Shown: one piece after another, positions 12,361 to 24,833 of the stretch
Numbering within the stretch: position 1 is the stretch's first letter
How the letters are laid out: each line of letters starts with the position of its first letter
Assembly: GCA_022578605.1 (NCBI GenBank)
Contig: MU394082.1
Span: forward strand, 186,001 to 250,000
Length of the DNA stretch: 64,000 nt
Source: Camillea tinctor
Taxonomy: Eukaryota; Ascomycota; Sordariomycetes; Xylariales; Xylariaceae
Direction of reading: 5' to 3'
Translations under genes and position numbers: made by a program
Notes under the pieces: model-generated
Seen by the model: only the letters and a program-made list of their open reading frames with translations
What the model was told of the DNA's origin: nothing
The model's database searches: none

Positions 12361-15350
12361 CTTTCCCTCCTCTCTTTCATTTCAATACTTGCTGTTGATC
12401 GCGACGTTCTGTTTTCATCGCATGCATCCGCTTACGGCAGGTATATGCAGCAATTCAATTATGCTCGTGCGTTTCCAACGGGTCGACCTTAGTTTAGATG
12501 AACCATCCTCTAGGCGCTAAATAAGTTCTGAAGTGCCCATAACATCATCATATACTTAGCACGTGTTTTTTTTTCACCGCTCAAACAAAGCAGGGGGTCC
12601 CGGGAGGGTCGCTAATACTACCTGCATACGGGGACGATGTGGATTTCTGGTTCGCCTGGGCCGCGCCGCCGGGCAATAACAACAATGATGGCATGGCGAT
12701 CGTTTTGCGACGAGAATAGGCGCAACGTGGGCGATAACGGTGAGGTATCTAGTGTGCTTCTGATTTGGACCCGACGCCGTGGTGAGCACTTTTCCTCCTT
12801 CCTTTTCTTAACCAAGACGAACGAGCATTGAGTGACTTTGGTTCGCTCAGCTTGGCTTTAAACTGGGCTCCCTGGTCTGACGGAGTCGCCTAAACTCGGA
12901 CGCGGGTTTGACAGAATAGGTTATGGCTATAGTGAAGAACCTTTCTTGCATATCGCGATGTAACTCGGTAAAGCAGTGGGAATAGTATCAATCCACATAA
13001 AGAGGACTCAGTATGCATTCTTGTTGCAGAAAACGGCTCATTGTTTTATGCGAGGCTCCATGCTCCATGCCGCGCGCATAAGATCCGCGTTATGCGGATG
13101 CAAGAAACAACAAACTCAGTTGTTCGTGATGCGACTGAGACTATAGCACCAGACCGGATTGGATACCTGCAATGCTGTTACCAATAAGGCTATGAATTGC
13201 GTCTTTTACTCAACTGCCATGACAAGCGCACGTCGAGAACCGATGTGGAATGGTGTCATATTGCAGGTTCCACTAGAACCAACCCTCCGTCTTTGTACTC
13301 CTCTTAAAGGCTATAGATTAACGTCACTCGCAATCGCAAAGGATGTCATCTACTGAAGAGGAGTCTTGATATCGTAGGCGGGTGTTGGCTTCGACGATGT
13401 TCCTAATCTAGGTACTACCAACGTCGAAAGAGAAGGTGAAGGGGGTGGGGGCCCTTACTAGTTACCATCAACAGTAGGAACACCAGTAACTTTCAGTGCG
13501 ATAATTGCAATCTGATGTTCTATCCCGCTTCTATCCTGCTTCTATCCTGTTTCTAATGTATTAGATATATTTCCTAAGGTTGTGTGGTATATCGTTAAAG
13601 TCTTGGCTACGGTCCCGTAACATGATGAGATGAGACAGTAACTGCATAGCTTCCATTCCACTGGTGGTGGAAAATAGAGGAGCCATTGTTTGGGAACGAC
13701 GCGAAACACGAAGGATCAGTTCGCGGCGAATCCGAGCCATTTGGCATTGTGATTTGGTTCTGGTAGGTTCTGGTATAGAAGGGGTGGGTTTCCTGGTATG
13801 TAGGTATGTACTCTAGTATGTTCAAAGGAGGGATAGGTGGAGGGTCCTTTATCCCTAACATGGATGGAACCGTATTCCAAATCGCAACTATAAACGGCCC
13901 TATTCGCTCGCGGCTAATTCTTTTTAAGCATTTTTCGAGTGCTGGAAAGAAACTTGCTGCAGAGTAAGATGCAAAATTCTCGCTGGAGGTTGAAGATCTG
14001 TCGCTGACCCCGACTGCAGATTATGAAGTACTGTACACACAGACATCTATACGCACATGGAGCAGGGAGCTAAAAAGTACTATACCTAGGAGGAAGAAGG
14101 AAACGTATGAAATGGGCACCGACGGGTAATCGAATGTTACGTGCGAGGGCCTGCGTGACTAGGGCGTAGCACCTTTTCCAGGCTCCTTAGGTCCGGCCAA
14201 GGAAGCCCTTGCATGAAGCCCCTGTATGGTGAAATTTTATGTAGATAGAACTCCCGTTCAGTAGAACATACCGACAGCCGCTGCAGAAATGATGATCGAT
14301 CGTCCGAATGTGTAAGCAGCCAGTATAAAAGTGATTGAATGATAGGTACATAGGTCCGCACGTCGTTATTATATGGAGTGCAGGAGTTCGGTTAAGGGTT
14401 GTTCTTTATACAGGGGTTCAAGACGAGTTGGTGCAGGCGTAGCATAGTTATATGTAGAGTTTCTTCATTTATTATGGACATCATTGATGGGATAGGTCTT
14501 GGTCACGAGATTGCATACCAGCATTAATGAAGGGTTGTATTCCTAGCTTTGATGTTACATCGCAACCTACCTCGGTTAAGGAACGAATAATACACATGAA
14601 AATATAACCTTTGTAACTTATGTATGTTTATACTAGCATTACTCCTACTACTAACGTCCGTAAATATGTATATCAAGCAGGGTATTTGCTATAATACGTA
14701 GGATGAACTAGCAACGGTAACGATAGGTCAGTTTTCCAACTACCGTATAGGGCAGTAAGAATTTGGAAAGAAGCTGACCAGTAGGGAGGCATTCTTTGTA
14801 TCTACTCCGTAGGATCGTTTCCGATCAAATTATAGATTGGGGAGGCTTCCAGATTCCTTTCGGGTTAAGTTCTTGCTTGGCTCCTAGGATTCTAGTGGGG
14901 AACATACTAACCTAATTCCTTCTCTTCTTGCTTCCAATCTCTCCCCCCTTCGCCCTTGTTTTTGATGCTCCAATTTATGTAAGCATTTTGTTACGCACAT
15001 AAGATCTTATGTATCCACTGGGTATGCGTAAACCTGAGCTGTTTTGTCAGAATAAGTAATCTGATGAATATGCTTACCTTACCATACCTAGTGTTACATG
15101 TGATAGTCCTTCATATCGAGGAACCAATGTAGACCGACTGATGGCAAGCCAGCATGGCCTGTACGTTGTACACCGCGCTCCAAATCACATTGATCGTGAG
15201 TAGCTGCTTAGGTTAGGTAAGTAGGTTGGTACTCAACTTAAACTCATATGCAGTTGGAGTTTCACGCTGCGGAAGCTATGCTAGTAATAAATGTAAGTTG
15301 CAGATCTCAAAGTGCAATGCCGCGTGACGGTGACTGTCGTATTGCCTACC

Positions 15351-15356
15351 GGGGGG

Positions 15357-15388
<32 letters not shown>

Positions 15389-15559
15389 CGGGGGGGGGGG
15401 GGGGAGGTGGGAGGGAGAACCGGGTAGANNNNNNNNNNTTTTTTGTTTTATGTTTTGGTTTCTTTCCTTTTTTTAAATTTATTTTTAAGTTCTAAATTTG
15501 CATTTTTTTTTGTGGGTTTTTTTTTTTTTTTTTTCCCCCCCCCCCCCCCCCCCCCCCCC
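15351..15559. other. Scaffold gap between poly-G and poly-C tracts
   Basis: A nearly pure G tract from 15351 to about 15404 is followed by ten N at 15429-15438, then T-rich sequence and a T run, then 25 C at 15535-15559. Ten N is a usual placeholder for a contig join. The homopolymers on both sides suggest low-quality contig ends. The true sequence and length here are unknown. Confidence 0.8.
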
Positions 15560-16756
15560 ATATGCAAACCTTCCCTCCTTTCCCTCTTAGGTAATATCAA
15601 GTGAGGCAAAACTAATCTCGAACAGAACCAATCGACCTTATTCTCCGTGACACGGGCTCTGAGGCTCCCATCACCATGGCATAGAAGTGTGGATATTAAT
15701 CCAGGTGGAGATCCGAGAAATGGAAAAAGGGGGTCCATGCATGGTCCTAACCGTTGTATCATTACAATACCATTGTTGCCCCCTAGTCGGGCTCCTAGTG
15801 ATTCCCGAGAGACTGGCAGAGAATGGTACATCCCTATGCGCACATACCGAGCCGCTACCCTGGAAAGACCCCAGTCAGAACCTAAAAACCAACAGAGAAA
15901 AAAGAGAGCACGATGAGAAGGGCAATGCAAAGACACTGGTGGTGTTCAACTCGGCAAAGTGCTCTTGATAGCTTACGACTACCCGAAGGATCAAAGTCCC
16001 AGACAGAGGCCAAGATGTTGACAAAAACTGGATACTATCTGCATGTGCCAGGATGGGTCCTGCACAAGCATATACAGCCCCCCAAGGAACGGTGGTATGA
16101 TTACCGGAGGTTGTCTGTTCAGCCTAGCTAAGTAGGTAAGTACGAGGCAGGTAGGTTTCTTAGTATCAAGACATGGGAGAAGTATCACGTTCTTGATGAA
16201 ATCTTAGTTCAACTACCTAAGAGGCATAGACAAGTTTTACCACATTGTTGCGGTTAAAGCCAAAAAAAAGTTTACACTATCTCCTCCAAGCCTTCGATTC
16301 GACACGATGATGAGAGGATGTAACAGCTAGTATAGGAACGTACGTCTTAATCAGAAAAATGGACTGGGGGGCTGCCGTTGGAAACGAATTAAACCAAGTC
16401 AGGAATGTCCTATTTACGGACTTAGATCCTTTTTCTGCGTCTCACTCTCAAGTTCCACATCCAAGAACCACCTCAACCGTGCGGCCGGTCTTGAACATGA
16501 AATGATCCCTGCAACCTGGTCCTACCCGGAGTCGGGCATGATAAGACTATGCCTTGCCGAAAAGCTGACATCCGATGGGTACGGCCTCCTTGGCTGACCG
16601 GGAAGACAAAAGGGTGAGGCAATGCCACACCCATGGGTCTCTATTTTCTCCATCGTTATACCTTTTTCTTTTTTTTTTCCACCCAACCAAAACTAGCAGT
16701 CCTTGACGTGAGAATATCTAGGATTCCGCTTCCAGGTGTTTGGATCTCACCAATCC

Positions 16757-17785
16757 ATGAATATGTCGAACGATCGGGAGGAACCCACGAGCACTACAAG
16801 GCTCCTAGATGAAAAGATGCCCCCCTTGTCATCGTCATCGTCAGGACTTATTCCGGCGCAGACCAGCGAGTTTAGCTCTAAGAGCTTACTGGAGAAACTT
16901 GTTTACATTCCTTACCTGATATGGGAGTTTACTGAGAGCAACTTCGATACATTTGTTGTTCCCAACACATCGTTTGGTATACTAGGGGCTTTCGCAGCCT
17001 CAGTCCTCACAGAAGGTTTCCAACGACCACCCACGGCCCTCGAGATTCTCTGGCGACTGCCCCTTGCCACAGCGTTCAACTGGTATAATGTGTTGAACTT
17101 CGACCTCGCGAACCAACGGTCTCCTGAGTCCGTCCAGGAAGATCTGCTCAACAAGCCATGGCGTCCTATCCCTACAGGCAAGGTTACCGCAACGCAGACG
17201 CGCCGAGCGATGTTAATCACTATTCCTATGGCGCTTCTTTTCAACTATCTTCTCGGCGTTTGGAGGCAGGGTCTCTTTATCATGGTCTTCACCTGGATGT
17301 ACAACGATATCAGGGGAGGTGACGAGATAGTACGGGACTTGATCATCTCTGTTTCTTATGGCATGTTCAACAGTGCCTCGCTCGAGATTGCCGTGGGCGG
17401 TGGCGAACACACCCCGATTAATGTTAGTCGGGGGGGTATCATGTGGACGGCAATTATTAGTGGTGTGATTTTGACTACCATGCAGGTTCAAGACCTGAAG
17501 GACCAGGCGGGTGACCGGACGCGCGGACGACAAACGATAGCGCTCTGGCTCGGAGATCGATTCTCGCGTATCTCAATAGCCTTCTTCATCTGTCTCTGGT
17601 CTGCCGTGTGCGTTTACTTTTGGCAACCCCGACTATACGCCCTCGTTATCCCTGCAGCTTCGGGCGTTATCACCGCGCTACGCGTGCTGTTTAAGAGGAC
17701 ACCTAAGGAGGATGCCAACACGTGGCGTTGGTGGTGTTTCTGGACGATAACACTCTACTTGCTCCCCGTCATGAGCTTGATTTAA
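16757..17785 (+). CDS. UbiA-family membrane prenyltransferase / terpene-cyclase-like protein
   Basis: An intron-less 342-aa integral membrane protein with seven to nine hydrophobic segments. UbiA enzymes move or cyclise polyprenyl diphosphates in the membrane using two Asp-rich motifs that bind Mg-diphosphate. The second motif is clear: D246-x2-D249-x3-D253 (QDLKDQAGDRTRGR). The first is atypical: NVLNFDLANQ (about residues 111-120) replaces the usual NDxxDxxxD and is followed by EDLLNKPWRPIPTG. Fungal proteins of this subtype include secondary-metabolite prenyltransferases and the membrane terpene cyclase of fumagillin biosynthesis, so a terpene-related role is likely but the product is unknown. 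The start is the first in-frame ATG; a second lies six bases downstream. No other terpene gene is adjacent. Confidence 0.75.
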   Translation: MNMSNDREEPTSTTRLLDEKMPPLSSSSSGLIPAQTSEFSSKSLLEKLVYIPYLIWEFTESNFDTFVVPNTSFGILGAFAASVLTEGFQRPPTALEILWRLPLATAFNWYNVLNFDLANQRSPESVQEDLLNKPWRPIPTGKVTATQTRRAMLITIPMALLFNYLLGVWRQGLFIMVFTWMYNDIRGGDEIVRDLIISVSYGMFNSASLEIAVGGGEHTPINVSRGGIMWTAIISGVILTTMQVQDLKDQAGDRTRGRQTIALWLGDRFSRISIAFFICLWSAVCVYFWQPRLYALVIPAASGVITALRVLFKRTPKEDANTWRWWCFWTITLYLLPVMSLI

Positions 17786-20700
17786 TGCAATGGAGACCGG
17801 AAAGGCACGACTAATGACGCAGGGCGTAGGGACGGCTTAGGTGGGCATTGTAAAGGGGAAAAGGAAAAGCGGATGCCTTAAAAGAATCCTGAATGGATTA
17901 TCGCTGGCGTGTCCATTGTTTTTTATTAGGCAAAAAAAATAGATCTATTATGTCTTTTATTCGTTGACTACTTCAGTCAGCATAATGCGCGGGACCCTGC
18001 ACAGAGAACCGCAACGTTGGAATTGTATCGTGACCTGCAGACAATCACGAAGCACAAACACTTAACTAGCGACGTTACCCATATCCAGTGTAGTTTCATT
18101 TTTCTTCCAAGTCCTTCGAGTCATTTTCAACTTTCTCTCTTCTCTAATACCTGCAAGAAGGCCATCTAATTTGGGCTTACAAAAATTCCCGAAAAAAAAA
18201 AGCTCACCACATCTTGTTGTCTCGCTTCCCGCGTAGATCCGCCAAGGACGACCATAAACCGAACGGCTCCCGGGATCCCTACGACGATAAGTTGCCGAAC
18301 TGTCCTTCGGTATACAAACCATGTTCCATACATTTCGGACGTCTTTAAAGGAACCGCTCTGCTATCGTGAACCTTGTAACGCGGACCAGGTCACAAGACC
18401 GAACGTCCCCGCATGGTTCTCTCTTTTGAATGTCACTGAGGCCCCTATATCATACGTGGTAGGTAATAATATCGTATGACACGAAAAGGGACATAGACGT
18501 ACATGTTAATACAGGTTTTGGACATGACTTATCATAATCTTCCCCTTTTGTGCAGCCCCTCGGCCAAAACCCCCCGCGTAAGAAGGGCTCCGCCGGTGGA
18601 CGAACTAGCGGCATGCACGTCTCCCATGCTTGTTGCGACGACATGCAGAAGTTCAAGCTGGGCGTTGGCTAAAAGAAACAATATTTTCGGGGCACCCTGT
18701 CCGCCGTTCGGAGCAGATATCGAGTTGTGTCCTTTGTCCTGTCTTCTGTTGACTTGTCATGGTTCTCCTGTATCCCCTCTCCCCTCCCCCTCTTCCTTCC
18801 CTGGTGCGCGATGTGCCGTCCCGTAGGATCGACCCCTTGTACCCATGTCCAATTTTCATGCTTGTTCCTCTACAGATGTGGAGAACAAAAAAAGGCTTAT
18901 CAAATCCGCCTTTTCTTTTGTTTTCGTAGTTGTCACTACTGATTTAGACAAAACGGGTAGGGTGTGCTTCGAAAGTTATTAGTCGCAAGACTATAGCGAA
19001 TTATCTCTAGGTTAGGCAAATCATAGTTCCTAAAAGAAGTTCCATGCAGCCTGCTCCCCTGTTTTGTTTACATTACCTAAGTCAGATATCTACATACATA
19101 TAAGATAGGCGAACTAATTATAATTGGACTAAAAGATCTTCTTCCCTTCGATCTCAAGCAGGAAGAAAAGATCGACGTCACTTTAGGATTCTATACCAAG
19201 CACGTAGTCAACCGCCTAACTGTTAATTGGCCGCTGCGCCGTTCTCGCTATTAATCATAATCATATAAGCTTACCGAGGGTGGACCAGCAGGTAATGAGT
19301 ACTGCTGTTCTAGCTCTCTGGTCATATTTGTCTTGTTCATACCCGATCTTAAGGACATAGGATCGTCAACCCCTCGCCCCTGGAAAGTACCGAACCGAGG
19401 TTTTTCTTATCGAGCTTTACCTAAGTTGGGTTAACACAAATAAATACCTACATCTAGCGACTAGGTGTTAATTATTAGCTATGAACATATTTAAGGATAC
19501 TTAGGATTTACCTTCTTCCTATACATAGGTACCTACCTAGGTATGTAATGAAGACTTAACGGGGAGACAAGGCTATAGAAACCGGAAAATCCTATAGCTA
19601 ATTATTGCCGGGATCCTACTCCAATCCTCTCAGGGTCGAATGGCGCCAGCCGGTCAATGTTGGCGTAATCCGCCTCGTTGTAACTGTACTATGCAAACTA
19701 GGAACTTATTAGCTTTTCACTTTTGCATTTTTCTTTTGCCATTTTCTTCTTCAACTTCTTCTAGTCGCCACCAGCGAAAGGGTGTATACCTACGTGGACA
19801 TGTAACATCGTTCGTACATTGGCGGCTTACCTTTTTACCTGGTTTACCAAGTGCATATTTTAGTAAAGCTGGCCCCGAGAGATGTGGGATGCTCAGGTTT
19901 ATCCCAAGATTTGATTCACCCTCGTAACATGAGTAAATAGTATGAATAAATATAAGACCTCAACGTAAGCCACTACACTATGTACGATTTAGCTCAGAAT
20001 CTAGAACGCATTATGGCCTATACGGCGAATGCACTAAGGTGGCTCAGTCACTCTAGTTGATGCCATAAGTTGTCTAGACAAAGTAGGACTTCGGATATAA
20101 TACACATCAGGCCTATAATAATACATAGGGCTGTTGAGTTATCATAACCAAGCACTCAGATAACTCTAGACCCTCGAGATACATCGACGGTGTTAGAGAG
20201 GGAATTGGGAGCTTGAGATGTGTAATCAACCTCCTCTTCAAAGCTACGACAATTAATATGTGAGTATAACATATCAACAGTACCTATTACATATAAATTC
20301 AGTAACATCATAGGATAATGATAGCTAAATCGAGGCGGGTTCTCTTGATTGTTCAAGCCTCACGTAATACCTAGAAGCATAGGATGTCAGGTTTAACCTT
20401 TAAAAGACTACTGACAAAGTGCATAATCGTACGGTACTTGTCTAGGCTCACATAATATACAAAGGCCAAAAGGACCAAGAAGGCTCTTAGATTGCATTAG
20501 GTTAAAAGCAAGACCAATATACACTAATATAGGAACTCCCAATGTCGTAAAGAATATTCCAGGCGCATTCAGCTATCTCACCAATTCTTGCAAACTTGAA
20601 AACTTTTTTTGCGTATCATCCATTCCTTTGCCCAGAACTACATTTGCTAATAGAATGAATGACCGCAAAGCGAGTCTGGGCCGGCCAATTGAATGGATGA

Positions 20701-22425
20701 ACGTTCAAATAAAAATACACAACGTATGAGTGGCTGCATGACTGACTCGCAGCTTATGTGAGCTCCTGCAGAAGAAACCCCACGGACGTGATGTGGTGGT
20801 GTACGGAAGAAACTCTGGATTGTTACATTGTTACATTGCAGTGAAGGTGGCGCCCTATACATATTAGTTCATCGTAGGATTGAAAAGGGGAAGGTGGAAA
20901 ACAGATAGCTCGTTACCTACACACCGTAATTATTTAAGTGGTAGTCAAGCCGCTGTTGCATCAAGACGGAACTATCTAGCGGCAGCCGTTATGGTGCCCT
21001 ACCTCACAGCCCTATCAACTGTGACTCCACACGCGCCCACACGCGCACACACCAAACATAGACTCAGACACATAAGTTACTACGGGGTTCTGCAGAACTT
21101 TCCACCATTCGGACGGCTATGCTGCTCTCCGGCTGCGTGATGGAGAACGGCCCCCAAACTATCGGGTCGCGTCCAATCGATTACTTATCCTCTCATCAAA
21201 CCCTAGAGTGGTATGTTGGCACCCAAAATCCAAACTCTTGGGATGTAGATAAATGTGGGTGGGCTGAGGCCGCGTTTATACATAGAAATGTCAAGACATA
21301 GCCTGCATATGTGCTCAAGCAATACGACACAATAATACGCCAGTGGAGAATTGGATAGTTAAAGTAGATTCAGTGGGCGGGGGGACCTATAGAGCAACAA
21401 ATTGTCCTCCCCAATTTTGGCACATTAGATTATCTATGTTATGTTAAGTATCCATTGGTGAAGTTTTGCTACGGATTTTAGAACCCGTTATCATGTCACA
21501 AAGCAAGATAGCACTGCTGTAAAGACAAAGGACGGATAGTCTCTAGTGAGGAATCGGAGTTACATTTCACGAGAAGCAAAAACAGTTTATAATTGAGGGG
21601 GATAGTGAGACAAGAAAACAAGTATGTAGGTTAAAAGTCAGACAACATCGGCAACACTAGACAAGGCTATAGAGTAAATCGCGGTAACCTCATTCATGAC
21701 TCTATCAGAGTTGCGGTATGAGATCAATAAACACGATAACAGCGAAAGTCAATTGGTAAAATAGGGGTGTAGTGAATATATGAGACACGCGGCATTTTCT
21801 GCTGCGATTATTAGTATAGTAGTTATTTGCACGACAACTATGTTATTACGTTCAAAATACAATATAGAAAGAACTAATAGGGTAAATTTATAGTATCTGA
21901 CATAATCTAATGGTGTCAATAAAGGAGTTTCTAAAGGCTGACCATAGTAACCTGTATGCCATATATCAATAGTAGATCAAGTTTCTATGCTTAATAAATA
22001 AATATTCAATGTAGCCTTTCGTATTCCTAAGTCTTTTATCCTATCGAAATACTTCTAGCGAAGATAAAACTGGCTCTTGTAATATCAATTTCAGATAATG
22101 CGTACCTATAATTGCCTTTACACACACTGCCCTATGCGAACAGAGAAAGAAGTGTTCTCTTAATCATGGTGTTCTAAGTTTAAACCATCAAAGGAGCTAA
22201 TATGAATTATTTCTATTATATTAGCTTCTATGTACTGTACTCAAAAACACGCCCATTTCTTTTGTCGGCGGCTTCTGTAGTATTCGTCGTATATTAGACC
22301 TGGTTATAGCCCTGCTGAATAACCAAATTGGAGAAGTAGTGCTCAGATTTGACTTTGAAAGAATGTTCGGGATTTTAACGCATACAAAAGACCCCTATAT
22401 TTGAAGCTTGATCGTCGTTTCGTAT
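17786..22425. other. 4.6-kb gene-poor stretch
   Basis: Only short ORFs without family features were found. The sequence becomes more A+T-rich from about 19 kb on, with scattered CTAGGTA/ACCTACCTA palindromic tracts (for example about 19525-19545). No transposon ends were recognised. Confidence 0.45.
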
Positions 22426-23118
22426 TCAATACAATTGAAACCAAGACCTCGGAACCTTAGCGCCCACTCTCATAGGAGACTTTAGACTCGGTACCCAATG
22501 TTCATCATGAGAAGTAGAATAATATATCTGGATCTGTGAATAGCGGGCGTAATCATCTAAGAGATCTCTTGAGTCGTTTTTTAAATGGGATGTGTCTCCC
22601 CAATGACGTGTAGCATAATTTGATGGCAGAAGCAGAATATCACCTACTTTGATCCCATTTGAGTAAGCATCTGTTAGATCCAACGGATCAGGCCATGCGT
22701 AAAGATGTTCTAATGACTCGAGATGGAAGAGAAGAAAACTAATATCTATATGGATGAGTAGATTGCAATTTCTCCCTGTTAGCGCATAGTTAATCCCCAC
22801 GCGCCGAAATGACGAGAGAATATGCCTAAAAGGAGCGAAGCGGTGCGCATCTTGGGGGAATCTTGGATCAATGGTATGAATTTCTGGGGCCTGGCCACCC
22901 CGATGGGGATATATCTGGGTAAGATTCGTATTTCCGATTATGACTAGAAGGTCTACTTTGGGGTTACAGCGAACTAGCCAGCTCTTACAGCCTGTATGCC
23001 ATAGCTCTCGATACCTTAAGGAGCTTAGGATATAGCAGCACAATGAGGTGACGGGATTCCCAACAAAAGACTGAGTCTCAGCAGGCTGGATAGAAATTTG
23101 TCGTCCGGGTCGGATCAT
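22426..23118 (-). CDS. Hypothetical protein, 5' end uncertain
   Basis: An open frame of about 230 codons from the first in-frame ATG (23118), which I do not recognise. The sequence is not low complexity. It has a hydrophobic-polar pattern with segments such as KVDLLVIIGNTNLTQIYPHR and LLIHIDISFLLFHLESLEHLYAW, and resembles the C-terminal part of large fungal families of unknown function. The open frame continues five codons upstream of that ATG and ends at a TTTTGCAG acceptor-like site near 23134. An upstream exon is therefore possible, but none could be found. Frame length in A+T-rich surroundings is the only support; it may be a fragment of an older gene. Confidence 0.4.
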   Translation of the reverse strand: MIRPGRQISIQPAETQSFVGNPVTSLCCYILSSLRYRELWHTGCKSWLVRCNPKVDLLVIIGNTNLTQIYPHRGGQAPEIHTIDPRFPQDAHRFAPFRHILSSFRRVGINYALTGRNCNLLIHIDISFLLFHLESLEHLYAWPDPLDLTDAYSNGIKVGDILLLPSNYATRHWGDTSHLKNDSRDLLDDYARYSQIQIYYSTSHDEHWVPSLKSPMRVGAKVPRSWFQLY

Positions 23119-24089
23119 CCACTGGTGCTGCAAAATAACCGTCCTTCATGCAGTACCCGACATGACTTGGTTCGCTAGTTATATGTTTATTGCGAACGCT
23201 GTGCTGATCGCAGAAAAGATAACCGAGGGTGAGACATGAGTGCCGTTTCGCTAGGCTCCAATGGTATATCTCAACCTAAAGAAAGCGATTTATCGTCACG
23301 TTGTCGAGTGCATGCTGCCAAATTCGACTCCTTAGCTAGGACTGAAGCTCTGAAAAGCGAGAAAATCCAGAACTTGAAGACAAGTTCGAGACCTTGTCGA
23401 CTTGAGTCATTGAACTAATGTTTTCTTGCTCTGACGATGACATGCTTATTCGGTTAGAATTTGTAATCTTGAGGTACGTTCACTTTCATTTTTAATCCTT
23501 TTCAGGAAGAACGGATTAAGGAAAAGGAGATGCAAGAATCTCCAAGAAGATAACGTTTCAATCAAAGAACTAGGTGCCTAAGGGTGAACAGTGTTACGAT
23601 ATATAGCTTTCAATGAGGCGAGGAGTTGTCATCAGCCACATGATTAGCCATGGGAAGTCAATCCGGTTCCGCTATAGTCGATTCTGAGGGCACAGAGAAG
23701 GTAGGCTATTGTACAATTAGATGCCTAGGCATGTATACGATATTATAGTAGCGTAATATTATTTAGTAGATTAAGGGACTGTGTGTTTAGCGATAGCAAA
23801 ATGTGCCAGCTGTGCGTATTTACCTCTAGCATCTAGATACTTAGGTTACTTATCTATACTAACACTTTGACATAGATAGGATAACCTGACTATGTCTATT
23901 CATGTTGAGATTGTAGTCATTAAACTTCTAGGAGAAGTACCGAGAGTTGTACAATCGCGTAAAGGGGGGGGGGGGGGGTGGCTGTGGTTAACTGGTGAGA
24001 TATCACAATTCTCATAGGTAATTCCCTAAAGCACCCGGGGACTCTGTATTCCATTCTGTCCATTTCCCGCTGACCACCATCATGCTCAT
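23119..24089. other. Intergenic region with a poly-G tract
   Basis: About 1 kb. It contains a run of 15 G at 23964-23978 just downstream of ERG2. A weak coiled-coil-like plus-strand ORF (23236-23418) has no other support. Confidence 0.4.
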
Positions 24090-24833
24090 TTAGAACTTGT
24101 TCACTAAGATATTGCCTATCATCTCCCTTCCCGTAACAAAAGTCGTGCGCCATAACGTAGGGAAATCCAGCGTGCTGACGAGCCCGTCAGCAAAGCCGAA
24201 GAACAGCATGAACGGGATCCACCCTCGGCAGTACTCTAGGGCAAAGCAGCTCTCGGGCATCTTATACTGTTTCACAGTTCCACGGGCCAGGTGGTGCATG
24301 GAACCGGGAGGATATATCTCTGGCGTAAAGTTCCCCGGGGTGTATGCCCACTCCTCGCCTGTCAGGATGTGGAAGTAGTTATCGGCCGCGTACCGGCCAG
24401 AGTGCCCTTCGGTGCCGACTGCTGTTCCAAAGATAATTACGTATTCCGTGAGGCCTGTTGCTAGGTTAGTATGCACAAGACTAGGTGCAATGAGAACAGA
24501 TTTTAGAGGATGGTAAGTCTTACTGGCATGTATGATATACATGGCTCCCATGGCTCCGCCAGCATTATTGAAAATCCACTCCTCATCCAAATTAACGTTG
24601 TTTGGATACTTGGCGTGGAGCTCACTGACGATATCATTGACCATCGCTCTCGTGTCGTTCCCGTGTGCCGCGATGCTTCGCTTTGCTAGGTCGTGAAGTT
24701 CACTCGGCTTGAAGATGTAAAAGGACTCGAGGTTTTGGTCAATCAGATACACCGCCGGCATTAGCACCCCGATGATAACCCCGATGATAGTCATCAATCG
24801 GCTTAGATTGCCTTTCTGCGACTGAGGTGCCAT
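24090..24833 (-). CDS. ERG2: Sterol C-8 isomerase (ERG2/sigma-1 receptor family)
   Basis: Delta8-Delta7 sterol isomerase of ergosterol biosynthesis, an ER-membrane protein. Two exons, 24833-24524 and 24460-24090, total 227 codons with stop (226 aa, the usual length for the family). The intron has a GTAAGA donor, a perfect TACTAAC branch point and a CTAG acceptor. One N-terminal membrane segment (IIGVIIGVLMPAVYLID) is followed by the cupin-like catalytic domain. Conserved blocks include EEWIFNNAGGAMGAMYIIHA, FGTAVGTEGHSGRYAADNYF (with the conserved His and acidic residues), ILTGEEWAYTPG and PGSMHHLARG. Only one copy is visible here. It may be the housekeeping copy or a duplicate; the sequence alone does not decide. 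Confidence 0.92.
   Translation of the reverse strand: MAPQSQKGNLSRLMTIIGVIIGVLMPAVYLIDQNLESFYIFKPSELHDLAKRSIAAHGNDTRAMVNDIVSELHAKYPNNVNLDEEWIFNNAGGAMGAMYIIHASKTYHPLKSVLIAPSLVHTNLATGLTEYVIIFGTAVGTEGHSGRYAADNYFHILTGEEWAYTPGNFTPEIYPPGSMHHLARGTVKQYKMPESCFALEYCRGWIPFMLFFGFADGLVSTLDFPTLWRTTFVTGREMIGNILVNKF

Larger units (their letters stand above)
10248..16756. other. 6.5-kb gene-poor stretch
   Basis: No convincing gene. It contains simple repeats: a (GA)n tract at about 11840-11858 and a compound (TC)n(TA)n(TG)n tract at about 12320-12360. It also contains the poly-G/gap/poly-C block listed separately. All ORFs here are short, lack family signatures and overlap one another on both strands. Confidence 0.5.

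Noticed and set aside
15448..15936. 162-codon minus-strand ORF next to the scaffold gap
   Set aside because: It runs through the poly-C and poly-T tracts, giving polyglycine and polylysine, and has no family feature.
18503..18942. Overlapping ORFs on both strands around 18.5-18.9 kb
   Set aside because: Mutually overlapping, low information content and no family signature; judged to be chance.
23236..23418. 60-codon coiled-coil-like ORF (plus strand)
   Set aside because: No start context, splice partner or homologous pattern could be supported; possibly a fragment of a lost gene.
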